From NCBI RefSeq assembly GCF_023101765.2, contig NC_064214.1, forward strand, positions 4,780,001-4,844,000: 64,000 nt of DNA, in the 5' to 3' direction. Below the pieces are notes generated by a model, which searched no databases, had not been told where the DNA came from, and worked only from the letters and a program-made list of their open reading frames with translations. The stretch's first letter is position 1, and each line of letters opens with the position of its first letter. Positions 22,801-37,800 of the stretch are shown one piece after another. The stretch is from Spodoptera frugiperda (lineage: Eukaryota > Arthropoda > Insecta > Lepidoptera > Noctuidae). Both the position numbers and the translations under genes were made by a program.

Positions 22801-25800
22801 GTAAATTCGAATGGACATACGGCAGTAACGTGACGTCATATGTTACAGTTTTATGTGACTTCTATTGCTTCAAGATTTATTTTTCTGGGGGGTTTTCTGA
22901 TCTAGAGCTTGTATTAATATCAAGTCGGAGATTCTGGTAACTTTTCATAGTGGCATATTGTAATCTTGTATATAATATAACATTTACTAGGTTACAGTTC
23001 ATTAATTGGTACTGTAACGTTTATTATGAAATTGACGCTATGTTCTTTGAGCACACGGCGTGAATATATATTTTTTTAATAACCACAAAAAGATCAAGGT
23101 CATTATGTTTGTTGACCTACTGGTAATTTTTATGCAACTATAAGGGTACACTATAAGACTATAGACTATAAGGATCTAAGGAAGTATAGTTATGTATATG
23201 ACGACTCCCTTAGTAGTTCATCATTTTCTTCTTCCCCCAAATTTATATTTGGGAAAGAAGAAAATGATGGTATGTTTTTTGTATGAAAATCTTAGGGGTT
23301 ATCCCCCTAATTTTCATACAAAAAATTTGTAAACCAGAACTTCGAAGTCTGTCTAAGTTGTATTTCTGTTCCTAATAGCGTAATACCTTGGCACTTATTC
23401 CTTGTTGAATTACTAACGGCATCGATAATAGCTCATACATGGATGGGGGATGGATGTTGAAAATGTGCCAAAGTGAGCCATTCAGTACAGGAGGTATACG
23501 AGTTATCTGAGCTACATATAGTTGACATATATTATAGTAGGCGAGAGAGGATTACTTTAAAAGCGATGTTTCAATACAAGGGAATTTTACTCAATTATTT
23601 CCCTCAGTTTTTACATAGAGAGAGAACAATTTCCAGTCCCAAATTAGTTCTTTAAAATGATTTATTCTATCTAGCATAGCATTATTATTATATTCGTGGG
23701 ATCAACATCACATCATACTAATAACCTATAGGTATCCACTGTTCAGTAAAGGCCTCTTCTCACTCGGTTAAAGTTGGAGCATTAATCACCACGTTTGCTC
23801 AAAGCGGATATCACTTCACCAGCTAAAGGTGCCCACTGCTAAGTAAAGGCCTCTTCTCATACGGTGAAGGTTTGAGCATTAATCACTGCGGTTTAACAAG
23901 TGAAGCTATCAGGTTCAACTCACCATGTAGCCATCGTAACTCCAAGAGCCGAACTTCATGAAGCAGGTCTGCTCATCAAAAGGGAAGTACTCCACGTCAA
24001 TCTCACAGAAGGATTTGTAGATTGCAGGCGGTTTCCACACTACTTTGCCGTCGTGGTGAAGAATTGCTTTCGTCATAATTGTCACTTCGTAGTTACCGTC
24101 GGCGCTGGAAAGAAAATGTTGAATTAGAAAAAAAATATATATTTAAAATGATCTTAGTTTCGATTCCCAGAAGGATTAAAATACTTAGTTAATTAATTTT
24201 TAAATACTAAGTATTAGTAGGTAAATGATGTCAAAAAGTGATCTCCTTTCTTATTAAATCATAAAGTACCTAACTTACACAACGTACTACTATCATCTAG
24301 TAGTACGTATCAGTAATTCCATAGCACGGTTCTAAACCTTAGTGGTTTTTTGGTTGCTATTTGTTATTTATTGTATTATTGTGTATTTTGTTTAAATAAC
24401 AAAAAAAAAAAATCTACAATTATTATATTGCACAATTGGTCACTATTGCTCATCGAAAAAGAAAAGGCGTGTTTTATAAGTGTATGCAGGATTTTATTAA
24501 AAATTTCCATATAATACCAAGCATATTTCTTTCCTACCACATAACATTGTTTTAAATCTGACTAAATTCTGGAATGTGAGTAAAAATGTAGGTTAATAGT
24601 ACGGGAGAAAAATTTACCGTCGCTTTGAATATATTTAATGAAATCATTTTAAGCGTTTTCACTTTGCAAAGGTAACGGCTCTTAATATAAATTTAAATCC
24701 ATGTTCATACTTCTTAGAAATTTGCGTGAACATTTTAGAAGGGTAATTTCTTACTTTATACTTTTGATGAGGTATAATTTACATCAAGTAGTACCTAGTC
24801 CCATTATTTTAATTATTCGCTCAAGAAAATATTACCACTGATGGGATTTCTGATACTTGGCGCAGTTTTAAATTATGATCCTTGTTTATAAATAAATATT
24901 TAATAAGTCTCCTAGTAGTACTGACTGCCTTGTTGGACTCGGGTTCGTTTCTCGGATCGGGCAAAGTATTGCTGGGCTTATTTCGGTTATTCGATAATTT
25001 CTCAGTAGTACAATGGTGTCTGGCATTATGCACAGTATATAGCAATAGGCTCACATTGTACAGTGACATTGCTGTAATGTGCCCCTGCCTACCCTTTTGA
25101 GAATAGGCGTGGCGTTACATATTTTAGACTAGTATGCTTCACGCCCAAGGCGAGAAAAGTCATTGGATGATTTTCCCCCCCAAAAAAAAAAAAAAAAAAA
25201 AAAATGCTTTATGCATAACGTTTTAGATTTAAATTCATTCTAAAATAAAAAATATACACGTCTATTATATCAGATATGATACAAACAATAACCAACTTAA
25301 TCATTTACAACACAAAGTTCAAAACGCAATGCAACAATCTCAGAACGAGAATAAAAGGAACAAATTCAGTAGTGTCAGTTAATCTATCCGCAGTGACGTC
25401 ACTTACAAGTATTTATGTGGTCGTCAGTAGTCAATGTGACTACTCCAGTATATCAACTTGATCCTCGTGCGTGTCAAACTTAAGTGGCTGATTTACTGCC
25501 CCACTGCTAATTACTACACATTGAACGTAATCTCATTACGAGTAGCTAGTGATTGTAAAGATATTTTGAAATGAGTGGAAAATATGTTGGGTAAGTAATG
25601 TAATACGGTAGACAAATCTGGAGATATGTATGTAAAAATAGAAAATCTTAAAAGTGATGTTTTTTTTAAGTGGGGGAAAATATCCAGTGGCTTCCCCCGC
25701 CTTGAGGCGAGAGGCAGTGTCAGACTCTGCCTAAAAATCACCCCGTTCCTACTCCTGCCCTACGAGCCGGAGCCCCGGTAAACCAGCTAGGTAATCCGCT

Positions 25801-28800
25801 GCCCCGGATCAGGCCTGCTTGACCCCATCTGCTGTGGTGGTCTGATGGCTCTTTGAGGCGCGCGTAGAAAGTGATGATATTTGGTATCGAACTAGAGATA
25901 CAATAGAACAAACTCGCCAGTAATCAACTTCATAAAAGGATTCTAAAGAACAAAAACTAATTGGAAAAATTAACTTAAAAAACCACTCGATCAAACCGTT
26001 CACATAATTAAAATCGAAAGCGCCGACCAAATATCTACATGAACATCGTCACCCTTCCATTTGATCCCGCCATTCGTTGTCGGTACAAAATTGACGTTGA
26101 AGCCTCTAAAAGCTTTGTCATAACCAACTTTTGCGCATTCATGAAAATTGTCCCGTAAAATAGGTCGTCTTGTCTTCCATTAAGCTAACGCCGTACCATT
26201 AAAAATAAAGTTAACACTGAATATTCGCGGAGTGGGCTTTTAGGGGAAGTCACAGGTGCATTAAAGTGCTACCTCTATTTGGTTAAATTTAAAAATATTA
26301 CAGTCACGTCAACTGAGAGCTTCTAACAACCTTAATATATGAGTAGAGCTGCTAGAATTTATATTTTATTTGATATAAAGTTTGCCGTACTAAAAGTAAG
26401 TAACTAACTCCAAAGAATACAAATGAAGGTACTAAAAAGATTCCGTACTTAGTGAACAATCGATGCGCTTTGAAATTCCAATTCGAGAACTCGGCTTTGG
26501 TTTCAGTGATATCGGTTTGTGGGGGCAGATAAAATAATTCCGAGATTTATCTGAGAATGCTTAAAGTTTACTTTTGAATGAACGTTTTAACTATTATTGT
26601 TTAGAGACGAAACAAATTGCATCTAATTAGCAAATCCTCTTTGGCACCTGGAGCTAGCAACCACAGCCAAGTCTTAACACTTATTTATAGATCAAATTTC
26701 TAACGTAGGAATGAAAACCTAAACCATTTGCAATAAAGTACAAAGTTAAAATAACTTGGCACCGTAGTTTAACAGTTCCTGCTATCAAACTTGGATAATC
26801 CAGAATTAATCCAATTGTAAACTTGTGTCAAACGGGAATTGAACCCAATTCGTATAATTTGAATGCTTATTATGAAACTTTGTCAAACAGGGCAAGATTC
26901 CGTGAAGTATTTGGATTCACATTTTGTGAATTTTATTCAAATATTTGTTGAGCAGTGAGCTGAAGAATGAGGCTGTAGCTCTGATTAATTAATATTTATC
27001 AACATTACTTTCCTTATCCTTTTGACAAGTAAATGTCATTGACCTTAGTACTGAAGATATCTGGTTGGCTAAACAGCTATACATTCACGTAAAAGATACG
27101 TTATTCATGAATGATTTGTAGATGGATTTTCTTGGAAATTAACAATAACCAAGGAAATAACAGAAAGTCTTCTCAGTCAAATTCAGATGACCATATGTGT
27201 TGATAATCAAAGCCAAAAAAAAAAAACAATAAAACAATCTCATCTAGAGCTAAACATGATAACTATAATTTTATAATAACTATCATGAGACATACTAAAT
27301 TAACTAAAAATCATGGTTGACTCCACTGTGACATAGTCCAGAAGAGTCCCTCTGTACTCGAAACTAGTAGAGCTTTTCTTCATCAAATAGTGAGCAAACA
27401 GTGTGAAAATCCACACATAGTTAAGAAAATTATAAGTAAGAATATTAAAAAGAACGAGTATTATAACGAAATAACCAATAAACCACAGAGGATATAGTGA
27501 AAAATTCCCAGCACGGGATGAAACGTTAAATAAAATAGATAGAATTAAGCAATCAACTACGACTGTGAATTTAGAAATTAGGGCAACTCCTCTTGCATCA
27601 GAATATTTAAACGGCAATCAGACAGGTCACATTAACAAAAATAGTAAAAACGTTTTTATAGATATTAATTTAAAGTGCTTAGATGACATCGTTTAAGCAC
27701 TTGGTGTTGATGGAAGTACTAAATTAAGTAGACTTCTATATTATACAACAGACAAAAATAACTAGTAGGTGTGTATTATGACACAAGCAGAATTTTTAGT
27801 CAAAATCAAACAATTTTTGTAATTATACCAAAATAACAAATAAGAACATAGCCTGTCAGTCTGTTCAGTCAAGTTCTAGCAATAATAACTCATCACATAT
27901 ATTATGAGTAAACCTATAATTTTACTTCTAATTTAAACTCTAATATATCCAACAAAATTTAGTAGAGCAGCAAGAGCCAATGCAGCAATACCAAACAGTG
28001 CTATTACTATAAAATAAAATATAAAATATTATCTTCTAATTTTTACAGTAACCAAAAGGCAAAGAACGTTCCAATGAAAAATTTATGGTTCCAAAAATAA
28101 GAATACTAATACTGCTAGCACTACCTATGTCTGTGTTGCTAACAAGTAAAAGAAAAAAAAAGAAAATTATTAAATCTACCTCTAAAGGGCAACAGAAACT
28201 TGCTTTTTATTAAACAGAAGAAAGATCTCAACATGATTAATGTTGATGAGGCTTCAGAGTTTCAATTCAATTTAGAATTCCGTTTCCTTTGATACAAATT
28301 GAGACTAAACTGCATCAAAGAGATTTCAATGTCTAGCGTTTGTTAATAATGAATGCTTACCGTGGCGTGTTTAGTTCGATACTCCATCTTGATGCTATTT
28401 AGATTAAAGCCCGCACTTATCGTGCCTTCCGCCTGGCCAACTTCGGGCGCATTCTCTGCCTCACCTAGATACCGACTACCTATTCAAAATTCAGCTTTAT
28501 TTGAATGAAGATAAGCTCTTAAATCCTGCAAAGTTGAGAGCTTACGTGGCGTTAATGCATATAAATGCGGTGAACTGCCACTGATAATGGTTAGCGTTGC
28601 CAGTATAAGGAATTTTAAGGCGGTCGCGTTGCGATAGGGGGCGTTAGGATCGATTTTGGTGTCGAGTGTCTGCCAAAAACGCGGTTATTGATTGCGTGTT
28701 TGGAAGATATCTCCGATTGCAGTTTTCAATTATGGTAACTGAATTTCTATCTCTACAGGTTCATCTTTGGTTCTTAGGTAAACCATTTTGATATGCATCG

Positions 28801-31800
28801 TTACTCACCTTTCAGTCAAATTGGATTTCATTTTTGAAATCATAAAATATCGTATATTTTCTTTAACTTTTCATAATCCAAAGTAACCAAACCAAAAATT
28901 TATCAGAAACAGACAACGAAATTAATAACCTAACAAATAAACACTATCGTTCAACCAACATTTGTAACCAACATTGGCCATAAAACCCAAAACAAAACAA
29001 AGAAAGCATTACACCAGAATTCACTATTCCAGTGAGCACAACTTGAGATTAGCCACATACTTTTGTCTCAGCATCAGATTCTACGGCGAGTCTCGTCAAG
29101 ATGTCACGATAATGCAACCTAATGGGACCCGCAAACCGGAAATGAAGAGATAAGGCTTTTATAAAAAGAGTTTATACAAAAGAGGGAAGTTAAGTTTCAT
29201 TGGAGGGAGAGGAATAGTGTGGAAGTTAGGAGACACAGGTTCATTTTAAAAGTTTTCTTAAATTGTTTCTCAAGTAAATGGGTCTAGAGTGAGATTAATG
29301 TTTATCGGTGGTGCTCGTATTTGTAAGAACTTAAATGTGGTCGGTTTAGTGTCATTTTGGTTGAAGAATAATGGATTTTATTTTAAAGTATTTAAAGTTG
29401 ATGTTGGCTTTTTTTGCTTTCATTTGTTGTTTTTGTCAGTAAAAGGCGTTTTTAAATCATTGTTAAAATTATGAAATATCATTGTTTATTATTATTATCT
29501 ATTGTTTTAGGTACTTTTCGTTGTAGAAAATGTCAGGCCCGTATGAAATATCATGATTATATCAGTATGGTAGTCATTTGGATTGTACTAAAATTGGTCG
29601 TTCATTTTAATTTTACCTATTTACTAATCTAAGCTGTTATATAAATAATACAGAATCGTATTGAAATTAGATACGATATTATCAGATTATAAGACTACAT
29701 TTGAATAATAATAATGGGTTACCTTTGCAATGAACGCGAGTGATAAAGAGTTCAGTAGATATATACTAAGAAATAGTCACTTCTATGTAGGGCTCATCAA
29801 ACACACAAACACAAAAAAGCACTCCTAAGCCTACTATACTAGGAAAGCATTAAACACAAAGAAAGTGTGAGAATAAAATTTACGACCACACGTAAAACTT
29901 AGTACGAAAATAGAATAAAATATGTGATATCGAACTCACTTATTGTACAATACAATATCAGGCAACCATATGTGTTCAGAAGGTACATGCAGAGTCTCCA
30001 CACCACCGTAGTCGTCAGGGTTCCACTTCAATTTGTAGTCGTTCCATTCCTGCAACAAAATACATCAATTTATTCTATACTTTTCTTGGACTCTAGTTTT
30101 CTATTGTAAATGTCATGTGAACGATGCATATTTTTATTTTATTGTGTTTTTATTCAAATTGGGTTTGATTTGTAGGATTCTATTTTTATACGCAATTGAA
30201 GATCAAGCTTAGTAAACAATGTTGGATTGATTGTCGATGTTCCAAAATGATTCAAAGTATCTAAGTTGTGTTTCGTTTCATATCACCAGCCACATCAACA
30301 GCCTATAAGTGGCCATTGCTGACCTATGGAGAAGTCAAACTCTTTTCCACGGGAAATAGAGCCAAAATCACCACGCTTGCTCATGCGGGTTGGTGATTTC
30401 AAACTTATGATTACAAATTATAAGCTAAGGTTTCCTCACAATGTTCTTTCACCGTTTGTCAATAATCTGAGAAAGTACACGTAACTCGAAAATGGTCACA
30501 TTAGTACTTGTCGTTGGTAAGTTTCGAGCCTCATACACGAGAAACTGTTATCTTAAACCTCCGGGCCACCAGATTTTTTGTTTATTATCACAGAATTATG
30601 AAGTAAAAATAATTAATTAAACACTGGTATCGTATTATATAACGTAATAGGTTTTCCTAGAACCCCGGAGCTTAGAAATAATTTAACGGACTTAATTAAA
30701 ACTCCACCTACATAAATTGGGGCTGAAACCGTCCAAAATGTCTATTAGCCTTTTTCCTTCGGAACTTTTTTCTCAAACTAAAGTCCGTTGGAAGACATTT
30801 CCAAAAGTACTTTCGTTGAAGGCGGCATAAAACAGTGTTGTTGACTGAAACCGGTCGGTGAACGTCGGAAATTGCGGTGGCTTATTAGGTTCCGGTAGCG
30901 GCAGAATCTATTGAAAATCTGGTGCTGCGGGCGAAAATGCTACTTGGTCACTTCTAACTTAGTCGCCCGGAATTTATCTTCGAATTACATTTGCTTTATC
31001 TTTTATTCCCAAGATCTTCCCTCTAGAGTTTAAACACTAAATGAGATAATTCAATTCATGGTGCCTATGTCTATTTTGCTTCTTGATAAAACAATTTGTC
31101 TTTCGTATCTTCATTAATTTGTCCCTAATTCCTTCCTTCGAGAATGAGCAGACGTCAACAAGTACCACATTATACGAAATTGAGTTTACATGACGCCTTA
31201 AAAGATTGCCTAAATTATAATGTCGGCCGCGCCCTGGGGCGTAATGAGATTTTCTATTTGTAGGTTCTTATTATTTTTTAAGTAATGTTATAAAGTAAGT
31301 AACTGAATATATAGATCTGATTTCCCGAAGGAGGTTTGTTTTGTGCTTTCGTTGAAGTTCCAGGCCTCCGTGGAGATGGCTTCATTTGTGAGCATTGAAG
31401 TATTTTGTGTCCCACGTTGGGCGCCAATAACAGCGATATTAGATTTTTCTGTTACAAATGCGGTGTATGTACCCATATGAGTTAGAGCTTTAATTTTAAC
31501 TCCTGGTTCGAGGAAAATGTGGCAGTAAATATTTGTACTTTACTGGTAGAGAACATTCTTCTTTAAATTAAATACGAAATGCATTGTAGCGTATATTATG
31601 TTATATGAAAAATATTCTTTAAAATTTTATATGAAATACTTACTTTATTTGTTATATTACAGATCAAATATGATTATAATAAAATGTCAGCTGTTATTTT
31701 AGTCGAGATTTCGTTATCCCAGAGTGACAGATGGCGGACCTTTTCTGTTCTCTAGGGTCATTGTTTTATTTACTAACATTTGTTTTTTTTTTCTAAAAAG

Positions 31801-34800
31801 CTCCGTACATTTTAGAAATATCTAGACATAAGTAGGTAATACATTATATTCGTGTATCATTATATAAATAAGTGATGTTATATCTATTCCCATTTTTGCA
31901 AACGAAGGAATAATACTTTAAGTTTAAAGTGTGGGAGAGCCATGCTTCGGTACGAATGTGCTGACTCGACGGGAGTGATACCACGGCCTCACAGACTACC
32001 GACGTGAAACAACGCTTACGTTGTTTCGTTGTGTGATTGAGGTCATTGGATGCCCAATTACCCAACCTTACAAATCCCGATTCCTTAACAAACCCTTATA
32101 TTCCTAACTAATTCCACTTGTAACGCTTCTGGTATTTTGGCTGTCCATGGGCGGCGGTGATTGCTTACCATCAGGTGATCCGTTTGCTCGTTTACCGGCT
32201 TACACGTTAATAAACTAATAAAAATATAAACTATATACTATTACATGAATCATCACATAAGTAATTCACTCCAACATAAGTTTATAAAATTAAATAAATA
32301 ACTCCAGTGCAAAATCTGTCCAATACACAAAAAACGTATAACAAAACATCGACGAACGTGAATTCAAAAAAGAAATAGTTCGGTACAAAGTTATCAAAGC
32401 ACTAAAGCAAAATTGTTAGCAACACGCTCATATGTTCCTAACTTTTTGACAATACATAAAATACAGTAAACTTAGGGACAACAAAACAAAACGTTTCAAG
32501 GATGTAACGTTCATAGTAAATTTATTAGAGCCAAAATATTTGGTGATACGAGTAATGAAAAAGTTTGTTCTAAAAATGAATCTGATATATCCAATTATTA
32601 TTTTGGCGAGGTAACTAGTCTTATAAGCTGAATTTTTAATTTTAAGTCTAGATACATAGGGTTGTTTTTTAATTGTTTTCACTTATTAAATTTTGGCCAA
32701 GTATTTCGTTAATGTTGCCTAATTAAATGAGAGGCAAGGCTAGGTGATGCAAGATAGAAGAAGAAAAATTAAAGCAAAGTTATTGGTGAACCCAAAAGCA
32801 ATCCAAATTAATTCCTAACCTAGTCCCGTAAATTGAATTAACACCTCTTAATCGACTTCTAAACTTAGGACCACTCGACAAAAGAGTCAGTTATCTAAAT
32901 ATAACATCGACACCAGCAATTTATACTACGCTAACTCGAAATTTGGAAAAAACGTTTTTTTATGCCAAGTTGCTTAAAATGTGCGTATACGTACGTCATA
33001 AAAAAATTGAGAAGAAATATGCAAAAATAAGAAAGTTACAAATCTTATAAAACGCTAAGTAAAGGTACTTTTTGAAATCACTCGATTTATATTACGCCAA
33101 CTATTATTAACGGAGTGTGCGCGAGGATCACTTTGGTCAAACTCCGTACAACACTGCACTAACTCATAGTTAGCGTAGTTTAGTGCGTTCGAATGTATAC
33201 TTGTTCATTTGTAAAATGAACGATTTAGCGACTTTTACATAGTAAATACTTATGTGTTAACGTATTAATTAGTTTATTAATCTTACGTTGACTATTCTTT
33301 TTGTATGTAAGTACATGTTCTTTATAAAAATATTGAAATATACATCAGATGATTGATCATGCACTACGACCTCCCGTACTACACTACGCTAACATAAGTT
33401 AGACGTGTATAAGATGTAAAAAAAATTTGATGAATTACGTTTATATACAGCTAACTTGCGCTAAATCAAAAAAATATAAATAATTAAGGAAATATAAATA
33501 TGAGATATTACAATGAATAAATTAAATATTAAGCATACCAAATTTCAAAAAAGTATCTTAATTAATGTAAAAGTTATCACGTTTTTCCCTTTAAACGCCT
33601 CTACTGTAAAGTACGCTTTTTGGAGTTAGCGTAGTATAAATTGCTGGTGTCGACATACTCAATGTCTCCTAAATAACATTGGGAGCACCCTCTAAATTAC
33701 TCAAAGCTTCCACTCTAGCTCGACTCCCAATCCAAGGCTGAAATATTTAATTAGATCGCATAATGGAATATGCGTACGGAGCGAGATTCTCCCTCGTTCC
33801 TCTTGTAATAATCTTTCATTTGAAGCACTTTTACGTTTTCTACACGTACCGTCGTAATGTCTGTTTTAGTTTAAATTCTATTTAGGAATATTGCTGAAGT
33901 TATAACACCGATCTAGGTTTCATAAGTATTAAAATATGTAATTGGCTTCACGGTTGTTGCGGTAGGTGGGCAACCGGTTGCCGATCCACTGTTCCATCCA
34001 TCCGAAAACTGTTGTTTCGGGTCTTGGTGTCATATGTAAGGTGAACTCGTACATATTTTTGTAAACGCATCCACGACACAGGAGCGAATCGTAATGTGGG
34101 GCAACGTTTCAAAAACGTAGATTATAGAACTGGGAATCTCTTGCTCTGCTGTTAACTTTCTGTTTATTGACTTACTATTACAGCAAGTGAAATTATCTAA
34201 TTAGATTATTAGTACATTATGAACCAATTTATCAGCATAATATACTGAATTCCATTATTGCAATATTGTTTAATTAGCACCAGATTGTTAGCTTATTACA
34301 TTGCTGTAATCATATCATAATATAACACCTTATTGGACCGCTCATATACGATATTTAGGAGTAGTTTCTCGCAGCGGCTTCGCCAGCATTCCCAGAAACG
34401 TAAACAGCAAAAATATCGACGTCTCTAGGCGGCCGTAAATTGTTACAGGATTCTCAAATAAAATTAGTGGGATATTCTGGACACATTATGGAGCTAATGG
34501 TGGATAGTACTATTTCGTACTAACGCTGTAACGGTGACAGATACATTTTTGATAGTTTTATTTTATGTTCCCGTAGGATAAAATGTCCTATCACCCAAGT
34601 ATAACGAATTCATCAAAATTACGAATACTTTCAGCGTGGTTGACGGACATACATCCAAACAAACAAACTTTCATATTTATAATATTATATTGTAAAGTGT
34701 GATATTATGATTCTACTTTATCTAATATCAAGTATTGATTTTACTTTTAGTGTTGTTTACACAATCATTATCTGCAATGTCCCAACACTCACTACTGTGA

Positions 34801-37800
34801 GTACAGTACAAAACAGTAAAAAATACATCGTTATTGTTTGTACTTTGTACTTTACCAAAGTATTATCATAGGACTGTCTACATATATAAATATATGTATA
34901 TGTAAAGGGGAACACTCGCCAATGTTTGTTTAAAGATATATTTGCTTTACGAGATTCAACCAAAATACCTTTGGTTTATGATTCATTAAAACGAAATTTA
35001 ATTTACGCATTATTACGGACGTATGGTGGTGTTAACACTTTATGAAAGTTACGAGTTGCCTCATCGTCGTTATTTCAGTTATGGGATCAAAATGGCTGGT
35101 AGGTTAAATTAAATTTTGGATAGGTATTTAAATATTTTCAAAGTTATATTGCTCAATATTAGCATAGAATCTAAAATTGTGTGAACCAAACCTGTGAGGT
35201 TCGTTTTTGTTCTAATTCCATTTAGGAATGCAAAACCCATAGATATCTGCTTCTTTTCAATAAAAAAGATGTTATCAAAATACCATTGCAGCAACCAAAT
35301 TATATTATTCCAATGTTATCAGAATGTACTCAATTCATATACAAAATCAGAACTCATATATTGTAAGGCAAAAGGAAACAACTGAAATGGAACCGTTTAA
35401 CTAAAAGCAATAAAATTGTACATACATACACAATACGAAATAAGTACTGCTCAATCGAAATCCATCAAAAGAGAATCAGTTCACTGAATACTCATTTCAT
35501 CACGGAATTATCAAAACCGGTCGAATATGAAAAGCTTTGTAATTTTCTGTCAGAAAAAAATGAAGTCTAATATAAAAAATTCGGAGGTTTTAACACACCC
35601 TCGGGGCGAGCAAATTGTCAAGAGTTTCAATTGACCGCGCCCGCCATTTCCTGGTGGCTTGGCGGTATTTTTTTTTTCATCGGATCTTTTGGGCTGTGGC
35701 CACTTTCGTAATGGGAAGCTTCAGTTTATTTCCGAGGTTCGCCTCAATGTTGTTTGTAAACGAACGTGATCTTTTTGTTAATGCTCAGAATGGTGGTAAC
35801 TGTATTGTTACTAAAGAAACGTTTTATATGGATGACGACAATGAATTGAACGATACAGACGCCATTCCAATAACGCTACATGATGCTACTGAAGGAAAAA
35901 ATACAGAAAACGATAAAAATGAACGAAAATACGCAAAAAATATTTGTGTAGATGAAATTTTAAAATGAACACAGAAACAGAATGGTACAAATGAAAAAGT
36001 TCAATCCAAGTGTTGTTTTGTTGTTTACGCAAACAATTCGAACGATAAATAACGAAGTAATGAAATAACTTCCAATGCGAATAAGCCAAAATATCATCAA
36101 CAAAGCGAAAAACAAACGATAATACGAGAGATTGTTGGTAACAAAAATGTCGGAAAGTTGTTAGAGAGCTCTCGGGGTAACTCGGCAAGAATCCGACAGA
36201 AATATGCGTTTGGATGCGATGTTAGAACAAAAAACATTTAATAAAATTTAACGAGAAGATATTCAATATAATTGAACGTTTTATCCGACTGTTATGGCAA
36301 TGGTTCTAAAATTCTTGCACTCTTCTTACTTTTGTCCTTAGTATAATTTTCTATAGATGACATTGCTTCCACAGCATTGGACATTCATTACAAACACCTC
36401 CAACTATTTGACCTTTAAATAAAATGAAAACTTCTTCAAAAGGAAATTCATTTACGTCAACAAAGGCACAAAGATCGCAAAATACAATGAGAGAAGGAGA
36501 TGGCGAGAAAAATTTTGAATAACTTTTAATTATAGAAAATCTCTTGAAGCCAATTTTACCTTAAAGTAGGTTGCAAACTTTGACTGGCAAGTTGGATTCT
36601 ATTTAAAACTTTTGACCGACATCAAAGCGATCCCACAATGATTTATTATGCGAATATATTTTCGGTTTTGATGTTAATTTTAGTTCGTAAACACGTACAT
36701 ATAATTCGATGGAATTAGAACATTTCCGATATCTATTTAAAAATGTTTCATGTCTATGTGTTATTTTGACGTCATTAGGTATTGATGCGCACAGCGGTAC
36801 CTTGCTATGCAAACAAGACGTTTGCAATGAACAAATATGTATATTTTTAACCGTCGTCATTATAGGTATATGTTATAAGATTAGACTAATAATAGCTAAC
36901 AATTTCAAGTCAAATCTCATATCATTCACAAGCAACAAAACAAACCCACAATTTAAAAATATAACCACAAGTCCGCCCGAATAATCCTACCAAGTACTTC
37001 AATAAGGAATATGTGCTGCCGCATAAAATATATATAAAGCAAAAGGATATATATCGTGGGGGTAGTTCAAAAACGTGTTAACTGGTAGGTGAGCCTAACG
37101 GGGGATGATTTATGACGTCTGCAAGGGACGGCTCGGGTAAAAACCCTTCGCAGTCCCGTCTGTTTCGATACACATCTAAAACTTGTTTTTATATCAAAAA
37201 ATATTATTTCATCGCTTGTGTTTCTTGCTCGTGGTTGACGTGAAATGAAATTGAGGATGGTTTCTGTTTTTAAATTTGAACTATTGATCGTTTTGTGTTG
37301 GATTTGCTGTCGAATTTAGTTTGGTTATGTAACAATTGTTCTTGTCTTGATTTTAATTGGAATTTGCCAACGATTTGTTTTTTTTCTTATTGAGACTGCC
37401 GGTAATCGAGCAGACGTATTACCAAAGCAATCGCCGCCGCCCATGGACACTTGAAACACCAGAGGCTTTACAAGTGCGTTACCGGCTTTTTGGGAGTTAG
37501 GAATTTAAGGGTTGTTGTTCGGGAATGGGGATGGGGAAGATGTTTCACGTCGGTTTTCTGTGAGGCCGTGGTATTACTCCGGTCGAGCCGGCCCATTCGT
37601 GCCGAAGCATGGCTCTCCCACACTTAAATTCGTAGTCAATTATTAAGGTTATCATTTTAGTTGCTGTTTCTACGTAGTTGTGTATAACCTATTAGGCTAA
37701 ATAACTCTTTAGCATATTTGGTGTATATAACCTGTGACATAGTCATTTAAACATTATTATAACTAATTGTCCTTTATTATTATTATTATTTTAAAGGTTG

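Larger units (their letters stand above)
21608..23923. other. nAChR intron (2.3 kb)
   Basis: No additional or alternative exon was seen. It contains two back-to-back hairpins (23219-23326), SINE fragments (23745-23890) and a perfect TGACGTCA at 22831-22838; the rest is unique AT-rich DNA. Confidence 0.6.
24105..29939. other. nAChR intron (5.8 kb)
   Basis: No exon was recognised. It holds a SINE (24910-25160) ending near an A-tract, another SINE (25655-25870), and otherwise AT-rich DNA. A 105-codon hydrophobic minus-strand frame at 27300-27617 resembles no family I know. A perfect TGACGTCA lies at 25394-25401. Confidence 0.55.

Noticed and set aside
24821..25100. Overlapping frames on both strands
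   Set aside because: They cover the sense tRNA-like SINE at 24910-25160.
35615..35968. 117-codon plus-strand frame
   Set aside because: It begins at TTG, has no recognised domain, and lies opposite the receptor intron; probably chance.
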